DNA of 58,780 nucleotides from CAYGUI01 sp964353115 (lineage in GTDB: Bacteria; Pseudomonadota; Gammaproteobacteria; JAGOUU01), in the NCBI GenBank assembly GCA_964353115.1, contig CAYGUI010000003.1, positions 1-58,780 of the forward strand. Reading direction: 5' to 3'. This document shows, piece by piece, positions 52,419 through 58,780 of this stretch. Numbering within the stretch: position 1 is the stretch's first letter; each line of letters begins with the position of its first letter. The notes beneath the pieces are model-generated. The model ran no database searches and had not been told where the DNA came from. It was given only the letters and a program-made list of their open reading frames with translations. Both the position numbers and the translations under genes were made by a program.

Positions 52419-53214
52419 CTAGTAATTTTTCTAAATAAACAATTTCGTATATGATATCAGATGCGCATAGAAAACGCTCACCAAATTTCTCAACTAACTT
52501 ATCAGCTAAAAAGCCGTGTAAAAACACAGCACTAGACACAGTATCAAATAAATTATCTAAGGTTGGAGGAGTGCAGAGACCTGCAATTATGCCAGATAAG
52601 ACATCACCCATGCCAGCAGTTGCCATACCAGGATTGCCAGTGATGTTTGTGTAAGTTTGATCATCAAAAGAGATTACCTTTGAATTGGGCCCTTTTAGCA
52701 CGCAAATGGCATGGTATTTTTCAGCTAAATTTTCATGCTCTCCCAGTAACTTAGCCTCACCAGCATGCGGTGTTAAAACAATCTGTGCCGGAGTTTTAGG
52801 TAGATTATTTTGTGCTAAAAAATATAGGCCATCGGCATCGATAATGACAATACCAGAATAGCTTGGTAAAAAGTTAATAAATTCTTGCCAAATATTTTGA
52901 GCCCATTTATCGCGACCAAGCCCTGGACCGATGATAATAACATCGGAGGTAGTTAAATACTGTACAATATCTTTAGAATTTTTAATTAAAGGACAAATTA
53001 ATTCTGGCTGATTAATATTAAAAAAAGGTTGCTGGCTTTCATGCCCTAAAACATAAACCATTCCAGCCCCCATGCGCAAAGCAGCTTCACTGCACATAGT
53101 TAGCGCACCACGATAACCAATATTTCCACCAATAGTTGTAATAGTACCGCAGGTTTTTTTATGTAAATTCTTATCGCGCGGCGCGAAGAATTTTTTAATT
53201 AAATTATGATTCAT
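52381..53214 (-). CDS. nnrD: ADP-dependent NAD(P)H-hydrate dehydratase
   Basis: 277 residues, the C-terminal YjeF-type kinase-fold domain alone. Landmarks: TIGGNIGYRGALTMCSEAALRMGAGMVYVL, VIIGPGLG, VLTPHAGEAKLLG and the nucleotide-site GNPGMATAGMGDVLSGIIAGL. It repairs hydrated NADH and NADPH. The epimerase half (nnrE) is not fused and not adjacent. First gene of a three-gene overlapping minus-strand set. Confidence 0.92.
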   Translation of the reverse strand: MNHNLIKKFFAPRDKNLHKKTCGTITTIGGNIGYRGALTMCSEAALRMGAGMVYVLGHESQQPFFNINQPELICPLIKNSKDIVQYLTTSDVIIIGPGLGRDKWAQNIWQEFINFLPSYSGIVIIDADGLYFLAQNNLPKTPAQIVLTPHAGEAKLLGEHENLAEKYHAICVLKGPNSKVISFDDQTYTNITGNPGMATAGMGDVLSGIIAGLCTPPTLDNLFDTVSSAVFLHGFLADKLVEKFGERFLCASDIIYEIVYLEKLLDVYEQQRNPRKI

Positions 53215-53257
53215 GAAAAAATTTTAGCATATTAAATTATAAAAAAATAAAAAAGTA

Positions 53258-53287
53258 TTGACAAAAAAAAATTTAGTTGTCTACAAT
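53258..53287 (+). promoter_or_regulatory. Sigma-70 promoter of the Deg-type protease gene
   Basis: TTGACA (53258-53263), 18-base A/T-rich spacer, TACAAT (53282-53287), 29 bases before the ATG at 53317. Confidence 0.75.
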
Positions 53288-53316
53288 GAAATATATAGAT
53301 AAAGAACTTACTAAAT

Positions 53317-56300
53317 ATGCCAAATAAAACTGAAGGGATCAGTTCGGCAGTACCAAATGAGAGCAGTGAAGTTCAAGGAGCAGTAGAGAACAAAAAAACT
53401 CCTAAATATAAAACTCAAAAACCACCGCGTTTAGTTGAGCCAACACCCAGGCGTTATCAACCAGATCGTGATTTTTCAGAATTAGCTGTTAACGAGCATA
53501 ATCGTTATGAAAAACCTAGTTTTAAAGTAGGGCATGCAATTATTCGTGAAGATGAGTATGGAAATCTAGTTGCTGATCAATATGATATTATTCAGCAAAA
53601 AAAAGATCTAGCTACAACTGTTAGGCCATTAATAAATGTTAAAAAACTTAAAGATAAATTTGGTAATGAAAAATATTATGCTGAAACTCCAACAACTCAT
53701 ACTCCAATGGTTGGAACACGCATTAATAATTTTAAAGAAGGCCCTGATCAGGATAATTTAGAAGAAGGTTTTATTGTATATTTTTCACCAGTAACAACTA
53801 AGAGTAATTACGGAAACATTAATGACATAGATAAAGAATGGCCAGTTTTTACTGATAAAAAAGTTTGTGAGCGTTGTGGTAACGATAAAAAAAATTCCAA
53901 TAAAACAAGCAAAGATTCTGCCGCAAGATGTAGTATGTGTAATGCGCCAGTGGTGATGAAAGGAGGAAAAACTCATCAAATAATTGGTGAAGATATAGCG
54001 TTGCGCGATCAGATTAAATATCGTAAACCTGATCAAAATACTGTGATGGGACATTCAGCAGTAGCAGAAACGGCAGATTTTTTAGCACATTTTCGTAATA
54101 AATTACATCCTAAAATCATAGAAAAACTTGATAAAATTAGTAAAGTTAAAGTTGGATCACGCATTCGCTCAGAATGGCTTCATGCCTTGGGTTTTTCATT
54201 AACGCAAATGAAAAATGATCCACAAGTTTGTGAAAATTTAGGATCAGCTAGTTTTTGGGCTAATACCGAAATGATGATTTTGGAGCGTATTGCAAAATGG
54301 TTTGCTTTAAATAATCCTGATTTATTAGTTCATACTCAACCAATTTTTGAAATGTTTTTAAATACAGATCAAATACGCAGAATTTATCATAATGTGACTT
54401 TGCAAAGTGACTCAAGATTTTTGCAGTTTGAGCGCTTTATTAATCCAATGGCGCTTTATCCACGTTATCGTAAATCAACTGATTTAGCGCAAGCAGTGGC
54501 GATTGCAGATAAATTATTGGCGCAGGAAGTGCCAAATTCAAGACAAATAATTAATAATCAAGGAGGAACTATGCCTACTAGATCAGTTACATCAAAAAGT
54601 TCTAAAGATATAGATGTAATGGAGTTATGTAAAAATTCTGTTTTAAAAGCTAAAAATAGAAGTAAAACACATGATTATTCGCGTCCTTGGGCATCACCAA
54701 ATTTTAGTGCTTGGAGTGGCAGCGCGTTTGTTTTAAGGTATGAGGGTAAAAATTTTATTGTTAGTAATGCACACGTTGCAACTAATTCTGCTCATTTAAG
54801 CTTACGTTTTCCTGATGATCATAAATACTATGAAGCACGTGTTTTAGCTCTAAATCATGTTTCCGATTTGGCATTGTTAACAATAGATGATGAAACATTT
54901 TGGAAAAGAGCAGTGTCTTTTGAACTAGGTGATACTGCTCGCATGCGTGACAAAATTACAGTTGCTGGGTATCCCATGGGCGGGGAAGAAATTAGCATTA
55001 CAGATGGCAAAATAACTAGAACAGAGGTTGGCTCATATTGTCATAGCGGAATAAATTTGTATCATCAGCAAACAGATGCTGCAGTTAATCCTGGTAATAG
55101 TGGTGGCCCAGCTTTACAGGAAAATAAAGTAGTTGGTGTAGCCTTTCAAGGAGACAGTAGCGGTGATGGCCTTAATTATATTATTCCAAAAGTTATATTA
55201 GAGCATTTTTTAAAAGATTATTTAAAACATGGGAATTCTGGTTTTCCTCACATAAGCATAGAATGCCAATCATTAATTAATCCTACTTTAAGAGAATATT
55301 TTGGTATGAGAGGTGCTCGCTCTGGAGTTAGAGTAGTTAACATTGATCCTCTTTCTTCGGCTGAGGGGATATTACAAATAGATGATATTATTCTTTCTAT
55401 TGATGGAGTATCAATATCTAATGATGGAATGGTGAGGCTGCCAGAGCTTGGAGAGCGAGTTAATTTTCACCATCTTATCAACAGAAAGTTTATTGGCGAT
55501 GATATATCTGTTCGTATTTTACGTAGTAAGCATGAGAAAGTAGTAAAAATTAAGTTAAATGAAATTCATCGTTCAACAAAAAAAGTAGGATTGGAAGAGT
55601 ATAATATAAAACCGCGTTATCGTATCTTTAATTTGCTTTGTGTACAGCCGCATACGCAAAACTATGAGGATGAAGTATTTCATGGCGGGCTGTTGCCGTA
55701 TGTAGAAAAGCCTAAAAAACGAGAAAGTGATGAGGTTTTAGTTGTTACTCATATTTTTGCGCATGAAACTACCGCCGACTATGAAAATTTTCAAGACAGC
55801 GTAATTAGAAGTGTGAATGGTAAAAAAGTTCATAATATGGTAGAGCTTGCTAATGAAATTGAGAAATGCTCTGAATCACGTATTGTTGTTGAATTTAAAT
55901 CACGTAAGATCATAGTATTACCAAATTTTTCTGATGAAGATCATATGAAAATATTACGTGAACAAGGAGTTGATAATGATCGTTCTCACCATTATCGTGA
56001 TGTTTCTGATGATGAAAGTGAAGATACAGTTGCTACTGATGACGAAATTGATCAAGATGATATAAAAGCTATAGCTCGTAACTTGGTAAAAAATATGTTT
56101 GCTGGAAAAATTCCAGCTTCAGATGCTGCTACCAGTGCTGTAACTCCTGCTGGAAAAGGCGTAGTACGTTTTAGGCGTCCAGCTCCTGCTGCCGCTGCTG
56201 CAGTTGATGAAGATTATGGTAAAAATCAAAAAAGATCACGGCATTTTGATGATCCTGATCTTAGAAAGCATTTTTCACGCGATTATGCTAGTGACTCAGA

Positions 56301-56385
56301 ATCTGATGCTGAAACAATAGATAGTTCAAGTAGTGAAGAAGTTCGTCGTCCATTACCTACAAAACGTCGTCGCAAAAATACGTAA
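53317..56385 (+). CDS. Large Deg/HtrA-type serine protease with Cys-rich N-terminal region and basic C-terminal tail
   Basis: 1022 residues, no signal peptide. Residues 1-430 are not assignable; they include a CxxC-x17-CxxC cluster (184-208, probably zinc) and a region with RSEWLHALGF and ENLGSASFWANTEM that distantly recalls His-based nucleases. Residues 460-620 are a trypsin-like Deg domain with the triad H485 (SNAHV), D516 (SDLAL) and S594 (GNSGGP). PDZ-like domains follow (about 625-770 and 780-905). The last 110 residues are acidic, then Ala/Pro-rich, ending in PTKRRRKNT, which looks like a nuclear localisation signal. HtrA proteins are usually periplasmic and under 500 residues. Cytoplasmic or translocated location is inferred. 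Confidence 0.8.
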   Translation: MPNKTEGISSAVPNESSEVQGAVENKKTPKYKTQKPPRLVEPTPRRYQPDRDFSELAVNEHNRYEKPSFKVGHAIIREDEYGNLVADQYDIIQQKKDLATTVRPLINVKKLKDKFGNEKYYAETPTTHTPMVGTRINNFKEGPDQDNLEEGFIVYFSPVTTKSNYGNINDIDKEWPVFTDKKVCERCGNDKKNSNKTSKDSAARCSMCNAPVVMKGGKTHQIIGEDIALRDQIKYRKPDQNTVMGHSAVAETADFLAHFRNKLHPKIIEKLDKISKVKVGSRIRSEWLHALGFSLTQMKNDPQVCENLGSASFWANTEMMILERIAKWFALNNPDLLVHTQPIFEMFLNTDQIRRIYHNVTLQSDSRFLQFERFINPMALYPRYRKSTDLAQAVAIADKLLAQEVPNSRQIINNQGGTMPTRSVTSKSSKDIDVMELCKNSVLKAKNRSKTHDYSRPWASPNFSAWSGSAFVLRYEGKNFIVSNAHVATNSAHLSLRFPDDHKYYEARVLALNHVSDLALLTIDDETFWKRAVSFELGDTARMRDKITVAGYPMGGEEISITDGKITRTEVGSYCHSGINLYHQQTDAAVNPGNSGGPALQENKVVGVAFQGDSSGDGLNYIIPKVILEHFLKDYLKHGNSGFPHISIECQSLINPTLREYFGMRGARSGVRVVNIDPLSSAEGILQIDDIILSIDGVSISNDGMVRLPELGERVNFHHLINRKFIGDDISVRILRSKHEKVVKIKLNEIHRSTKKVGLEEYNIKPRYRIFNLLCVQPHTQNYEDEVFHGGLLPYVEKPKKRESDEVLVVTHIFAHETTADYENFQDSVIRSVNGKKVHNMVELANEIEKCSESRIVVEFKSRKIIVLPNFSDEDHMKILREQGVDNDRSHHYRDVSDDESEDTVATDDEIDQDDIKAIARNLVKNMFAGKIPASDAATSAVTPAGKGVVRFRRPAPAAAAAVDEDYGKNQKRSRHFDDPDLRKHFSRDYASDSESDAETIDSSSSEEVRRPLPTKRRRKNT

Positions 56386-56442
56386 AAATAATCTTCTCTG
56401 TTACAATTAATATAATTAAATTTAATAGAGAAGATTTTTATT

Positions 56443-57282
56443 ATGAAAATTAAAACAATTGATTTGCAATCTGCAGATTCCGGCAAAAATTTTGCTGACT
56501 CAATGCATAAAACAGGTTTTGCTATTCTAGAAAATCATAATATCTCATTAGAATTATTAAGAAAAGTTTATGAAGAATGGGATGATTTTTTTAATTCTGA
56601 AGCAAAAAATCAGTACCCGCATGATAATAAAAAACAAGATGGCTTTATTCCTATTGATAAATCAGAAATTGCTAAAGGACATAAATTAAAAGATTTAAAA
56701 GAATTTTATCATTTATATTTTCCATGGGGTCGTTATCCAGCAGAAATTACTAAGCTCACAGAAGAATTATTTTATGGCTTGATAGAGATGGCTAAACAAT
56801 TATTATTTTGGTTAGAAATTAATTGTCCAAGTCATGTGGCCATTGGTTTTAAAGAGCCGTTAAGTCGTGTAGTTTCAATTGAAAAAAGTTTGTTTCGTAT
56901 GATTCACTATCCTCCATTAAGGGGTGATGAATATTCTGGAGCAGTTCGTGCCGCACCACATGAGGATATTAATTTAATCACATTATTACCTGCTGCAACG
57001 GGAAAAGGTTTGCAAGTGCGTGATCACAAAGGTGAATGGCATGATATTGGAACTGATTTTGGACAAATCGTAGTTAATGTCGGAGATATGCTGCAAGAAT
57101 GCTCGAAAAATTATTATCAATCAACCACGCATCGAGTTATTAATCCAGAATATGCAACTAATGAGCCTCGCATGTCTATGCCGCTCTTCTTGCATCCTCG
57201 AGGTGATTTTTATTTGTCTGAGCGTTATAATAAAGCGCAAAATTATCTTGAAGAAAGATTAGAAGAGTTAGGGTTGGTTTAA
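56443..57282 (+). CDS. 2-oxoglutarate/Fe(II)-dependent oxygenase (isopenicillin N synthase-like)
   Basis: 279 residues. N-terminal DIOX_N-like region (DSMHKTGFAILENHNIS), then the iron triad H-x-D in APHEDINLITLLP with the second H in STTHRVINP, and the 2-oxoglutarate arginine in RMSMPLFLHP. Many bacterial relatives act on small molecules; substrate unknown. It precedes sodB by 14 bases and is probably co-transcribed. Confidence 0.85.
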   Translation: MKIKTIDLQSADSGKNFADSMHKTGFAILENHNISLELLRKVYEEWDDFFNSEAKNQYPHDNKKQDGFIPIDKSEIAKGHKLKDLKEFYHLYFPWGRYPAEITKLTEELFYGLIEMAKQLLFWLEINCPSHVAIGFKEPLSRVVSIEKSLFRMIHYPPLRGDEYSGAVRAAPHEDINLITLLPAATGKGLQVRDHKGEWHDIGTDFGQIVVNVGDMLQECSKNYYQSTTHRVINPEYATNEPRMSMPLFLHPRGDFYLSERYNKAQNYLEERLEELGLV

Positions 57283-57296
57283 AATAGGAGAGAAAA

Positions 57297-57890
57297 ATGA
57301 TATACGAATTACCTGCATTACCTTATGATATGACTGCTCTTGAGCCGCATATTTCTAAAGAAACTTTAGAATATCATTATGGTAAGCATCACAAAACTTA
57401 CGTTGATAATTTAAATAAAATAATTCCGGGTACTGAGTTTGAAGGTATGGAATTGGAAGAAATTATCAAAAAATCACATAGCAAAGGCGGACCAATATTT
57501 AACAACGCTGCGCAAATTTGGAATCATACTTTTTATTGGCATTGCTTAAGTCCAAATGGTGGTGGTGTTCCAAGTGGAGATTTATTAGAAAAAATAAATA
57601 CTGCGTTTGGATCATTTGAAAATTTTAAAGCAAAATTTACTGAAAGCTCAGTTAAATTATTCGGAGCTGGTTGGGCTTGGTTAGTGCAAAACAATGATGG
57701 TAGTTTAGAAATTGTTGAAACTTCTAATGCACATACGCCACTTGCTCATGATAAGGGAACAGCTTTAATGACTTGTGATGTTTGGGAGCATGCTTATTAT
57801 ATTGATTATCGTAATGCACGACCAAAGTATCTAGAAGCATTTTGGAATTTGGTTAATTGGAATTTTGTTGAGTCTAATTTAACTAATTAA
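57297..57890 (+). CDS. sodB: Iron superoxide dismutase
   Basis: 197 residues. Metal ligands H in YHYGKHHKTYVDNL and in IWNHTFYWH, D and H in DVWEHAYYIDY. FNNAAQIWNHTFYW with Gln in GWAWLVQNNDGS supports the iron type. Detoxifies superoxide in the cytoplasm. AGGAG lies before the ATG. Confidence 0.96.
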   Translation: MIYELPALPYDMTALEPHISKETLEYHYGKHHKTYVDNLNKIIPGTEFEGMELEEIIKKSHSKGGPIFNNAAQIWNHTFYWHCLSPNGGGVPSGDLLEKINTAFGSFENFKAKFTESSVKLFGAGWAWLVQNNDGSLEIVETSNAHTPLAHDKGTALMTCDVWEHAYYIDYRNARPKYLEAFWNLVNWNFVESNLTN

Positions 57891-57912
57891 ACCACAGCCT
57901 CATGTAAGATCT

Positions 57913-57976
57913 CGTCATTGCGAGCGTAGCGAAGCAATCTAGATTGCCGCGCTCGCGTTGCTCGCTCGCAATGACG
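57913..57976. repeat. Palindromic repeat between sodB and ygfZ, likely terminator
   Basis: Perfect 14-base arms CGTCATTGCGAGCG (57913-57926) and CGCTCGCAATGACG (57963-57976), with an inner GCAATCTAGATTGC palindrome. It lies between convergent genes, so it may end both transcripts. It is a second palindromic repeat family, distinct from the HSREGGNP type. Confidence 0.8.
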
Positions 57977-57978
57977 CT

Positions 57979-58719
57979 TCAGCAAATAACTAAAAATCCA
58001 TCGTCTAACTTATCAACAACTATAGCTTTACTCCCGTCATCTAAAATTATTTCATTGCCGGGGGTGAAGTCTTGTTCCTTATTAGTAACTACCACTTTAT
58101 GCATCTTACGCTTTATCTGCCCGCGATATTCAGTGCGTGCAATAATTTCTTGCCCGATATAACAGCCTTTATCGAAGTCGATTGCGCCTAATTCTGGTAG
58201 GTCTAGCATGTGGGGTAGAAATTTTTCTGATGTTGTTTGGTAGATTGTGGGGGGATTTATTTTTTCTGGATCCCCGCCTTCGCGGGGATGACGAAGCTTA
58301 TTGCAGTCATTCTCGCTCAGCGCTCCGTCATTCTCGCCTAGCGCTCCGTCATTCTCGCTCAGCGCTCCGTCATTCCCGCTCAGCGCTCCGTCATTCCCGC
58401 TCAGCGCTCCGTCATTCCCGAGCGCTCCGTCATTCCCGAGCGCTCCGTCATTCCCGCGAAGGCGGGAATCCACCTTAACCTTTGAAAAAGCTGCATATTT
58501 TTTTAAAATTCGTAAAAAATTATCTTGGTTATCACCAGGCAAATCAACAAGATAATTCTGCTCATCCATTTTGGTAATAAAAAACACAGCAATAACACGA
58601 CCTTTGTTATTGCAGTAGGCGGCAAGGCGTGGGCTGTTTATTTCTAATTTTTCTATATTTATAGTAAACTGACCTTGCAAAAATTTGGTGGCATTAACGC
58701 CGGATATCTCAATCAACAT
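57979..58719 (-). CDS. ygfZ: YgfZ/GcvT-like folate-binding protein with in-frame repeat insertion
   Basis: 246 residues. The N-terminus (LIEISGVNATKFLQGQFTINI, AAYCNNKGRVIAVFF) and C-terminus (KGCYIGQEIIARTEYRGQIKRK, residues 184-203) are standard for YgfZ, a tetrahydrofolate-dependent iron-sulfur cluster repair protein; the KGCYxGQE motif is intact. Residues 84-152 are translated palindromic repeat DNA: SRLRGND, seven GNDGAL(S)-type units, then HPREGGDP. Without it the protein is about 180 residues, shorter than usual, so the central domain seems reduced or replaced. Adjacent to sdhE, a conserved pairing. The open frame through the array suggests it still makes protein. Confidence 0.88.
   Translation of the reverse strand: MLIEISGVNATKFLQGQFTINIEKLEINSPRLAAYCNNKGRVIAVFFITKMDEQNYLVDLPGDNQDNFLRILKKYAAFSKVKVDSRLRGNDGALGNDGALGNDGALSGNDGALSGNDGALSENDGALGENDGALSENDCNKLRHPREGGDPEKINPPTIYQTTSEKFLPHMLDLPELGAIDFDKGCYIGQEIIARTEYRGQIKRKMHKVVVTNKEQDFTPGNEIILDDGSKAIVVDKLDDGFLVIC
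58267..58472. repeat. Expanded palindromic repeat with seven tandem units inside ygfZ
   Basis: The ends are the HSREGGNP-type halves (58267-58293 and 58447-58472). Between them, from 58306 to 58446, are five 21-base units and two 18-base units of the form GTCATTCTCGCTCAGCGCTCC, all multiples of three, so the frame of ygfZ is kept. Units differ by C/T at a few places. Confidence 0.9.
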
Positions 58720-58735
58720 AGTTAATAATTATATT

Positions 58736-58780
58736 ATGAATTTGGAAAAACGTGTACTATTGTGGCACGCACGTCGTGGC
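58736..58780 (+). CDS. sdhE: Start of SdhE (succinate dehydrogenase assembly factor), partial
   Basis: ATG at 58736 begins MNLEKRVLLWHARRG, running off the window. SdhE/YgfY proteins start with this pattern (charged lead, L-x-W-x-x-R-R-G) and lie divergent from ygfZ, as here, 16 bases apart. SdhE attaches FAD to succinate dehydrogenase. Only 15 codons are visible. Confidence 0.75.
   Translation, partial: MNLEKRVLLWHARRG

Noticed and set aside
58306..58446. CRISPR-like array
   Set aside because: The units are directly adjacent with no unique spacers and no cas genes are present; it is a tandem repeat inside a palindromic element.
58182..58555. Two plus-strand frames of repeated RHSRSAL / FSLSAPS peptides
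   Set aside because: They are translations of the repeat array on the strand opposite to ygfZ, without ribosome sites.

Overview
The window reads as a stretch of chromosome from an AT-rich gammaproteobacterium, probably of the Legionellales/Coxiella kind. Support is indirect: a DUF2608-type HAD protein, an aerobic caa3-type cytochrome oxidase cluster, a YgfZ/SdhE gene pair, NAD(P)HX dehydratase, iron superoxide dismutase, and several orphan proteins with effector-like composition. I cannot name the genus.

Layout. Bases 1-7100 are core chromosome: the tail of an unknown gene, a DUF2608 phosphatase-like gene, a pseudopilin-like gene, then tetraheme cytochrome c - coxB - coxA - coxC and a DUF2909 gene, followed by tRNA-Ala(GGC) and tRNA-Glu(TTC). 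Bases 7129-41627 are an integrative and conjugative element of about 34.5 kb inserted in the 3' half of tRNA-Glu. It is bounded by a perfect 48-bp direct repeat and has a tyrosine recombinase at its right end. Bases 41628-58780 are chromosome again: secreted and orphan proteins, a pilin, two zinc-peptidase-like proteins, a GIY-YIG protein, a trehalose-phosphate-synthase-like enzyme overlapping NAD(P)HX dehydratase, a 1022-residue Deg-type protease, a 2OG-Fe(II) oxygenase, SodB, YgfZ and the start of SdhE.

The element has three parts. (a) Left: cargo (VUT-like transporter, methyltransferase, orphan), a repressor with a palindromic operator, and a two-gene unit that looks like a polymorphic toxin (glycine-rich translocation-like segment plus C-terminal toxin-like domain) followed after one base by a small immunity candidate. 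(b) Centre, minus strand: a replication-like gene, then virB11-B2-B3-B4-B5-B6-B8-B9-B10 (trbBCDE-JLFGI), a TraF peptidase, a palindromic oriT candidate, a MOBC-type relaxase and the coupling ATPase. A LexA-like repressor and an AlpA-like regulator sit beside it, and an identical 23-bp operator lies at both of their promoters. (c) Right: a copper/metal island (multicopper oxidase fused to an outer-membrane barrel, copper P-type ATPase, cupredoxin, transporter, a flavoprotein broken by one stop codon, CDF exporter, small Met/His-rich and Cys-rich proteins), cut by an inactivated IS3-type element that has removed the front of a ribose-phosphate pyrophosphokinase gene.

A palindromic repeat whose halves read HSREGGNP and SRLRGND runs through the chromosomal part. 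One copy separates coxB and coxA, one is translated in frame at the left edge, and an expanded copy with seven tandem units is translated in frame inside ygfZ. The items most worth following are the toxin/immunity pair on the conjugative element, the oxidase-barrel fusion, the repeat-expanded YgfZ, and the Deg-type protein with a Cys-rich N-terminus and a basic, NLS-like C-terminus.
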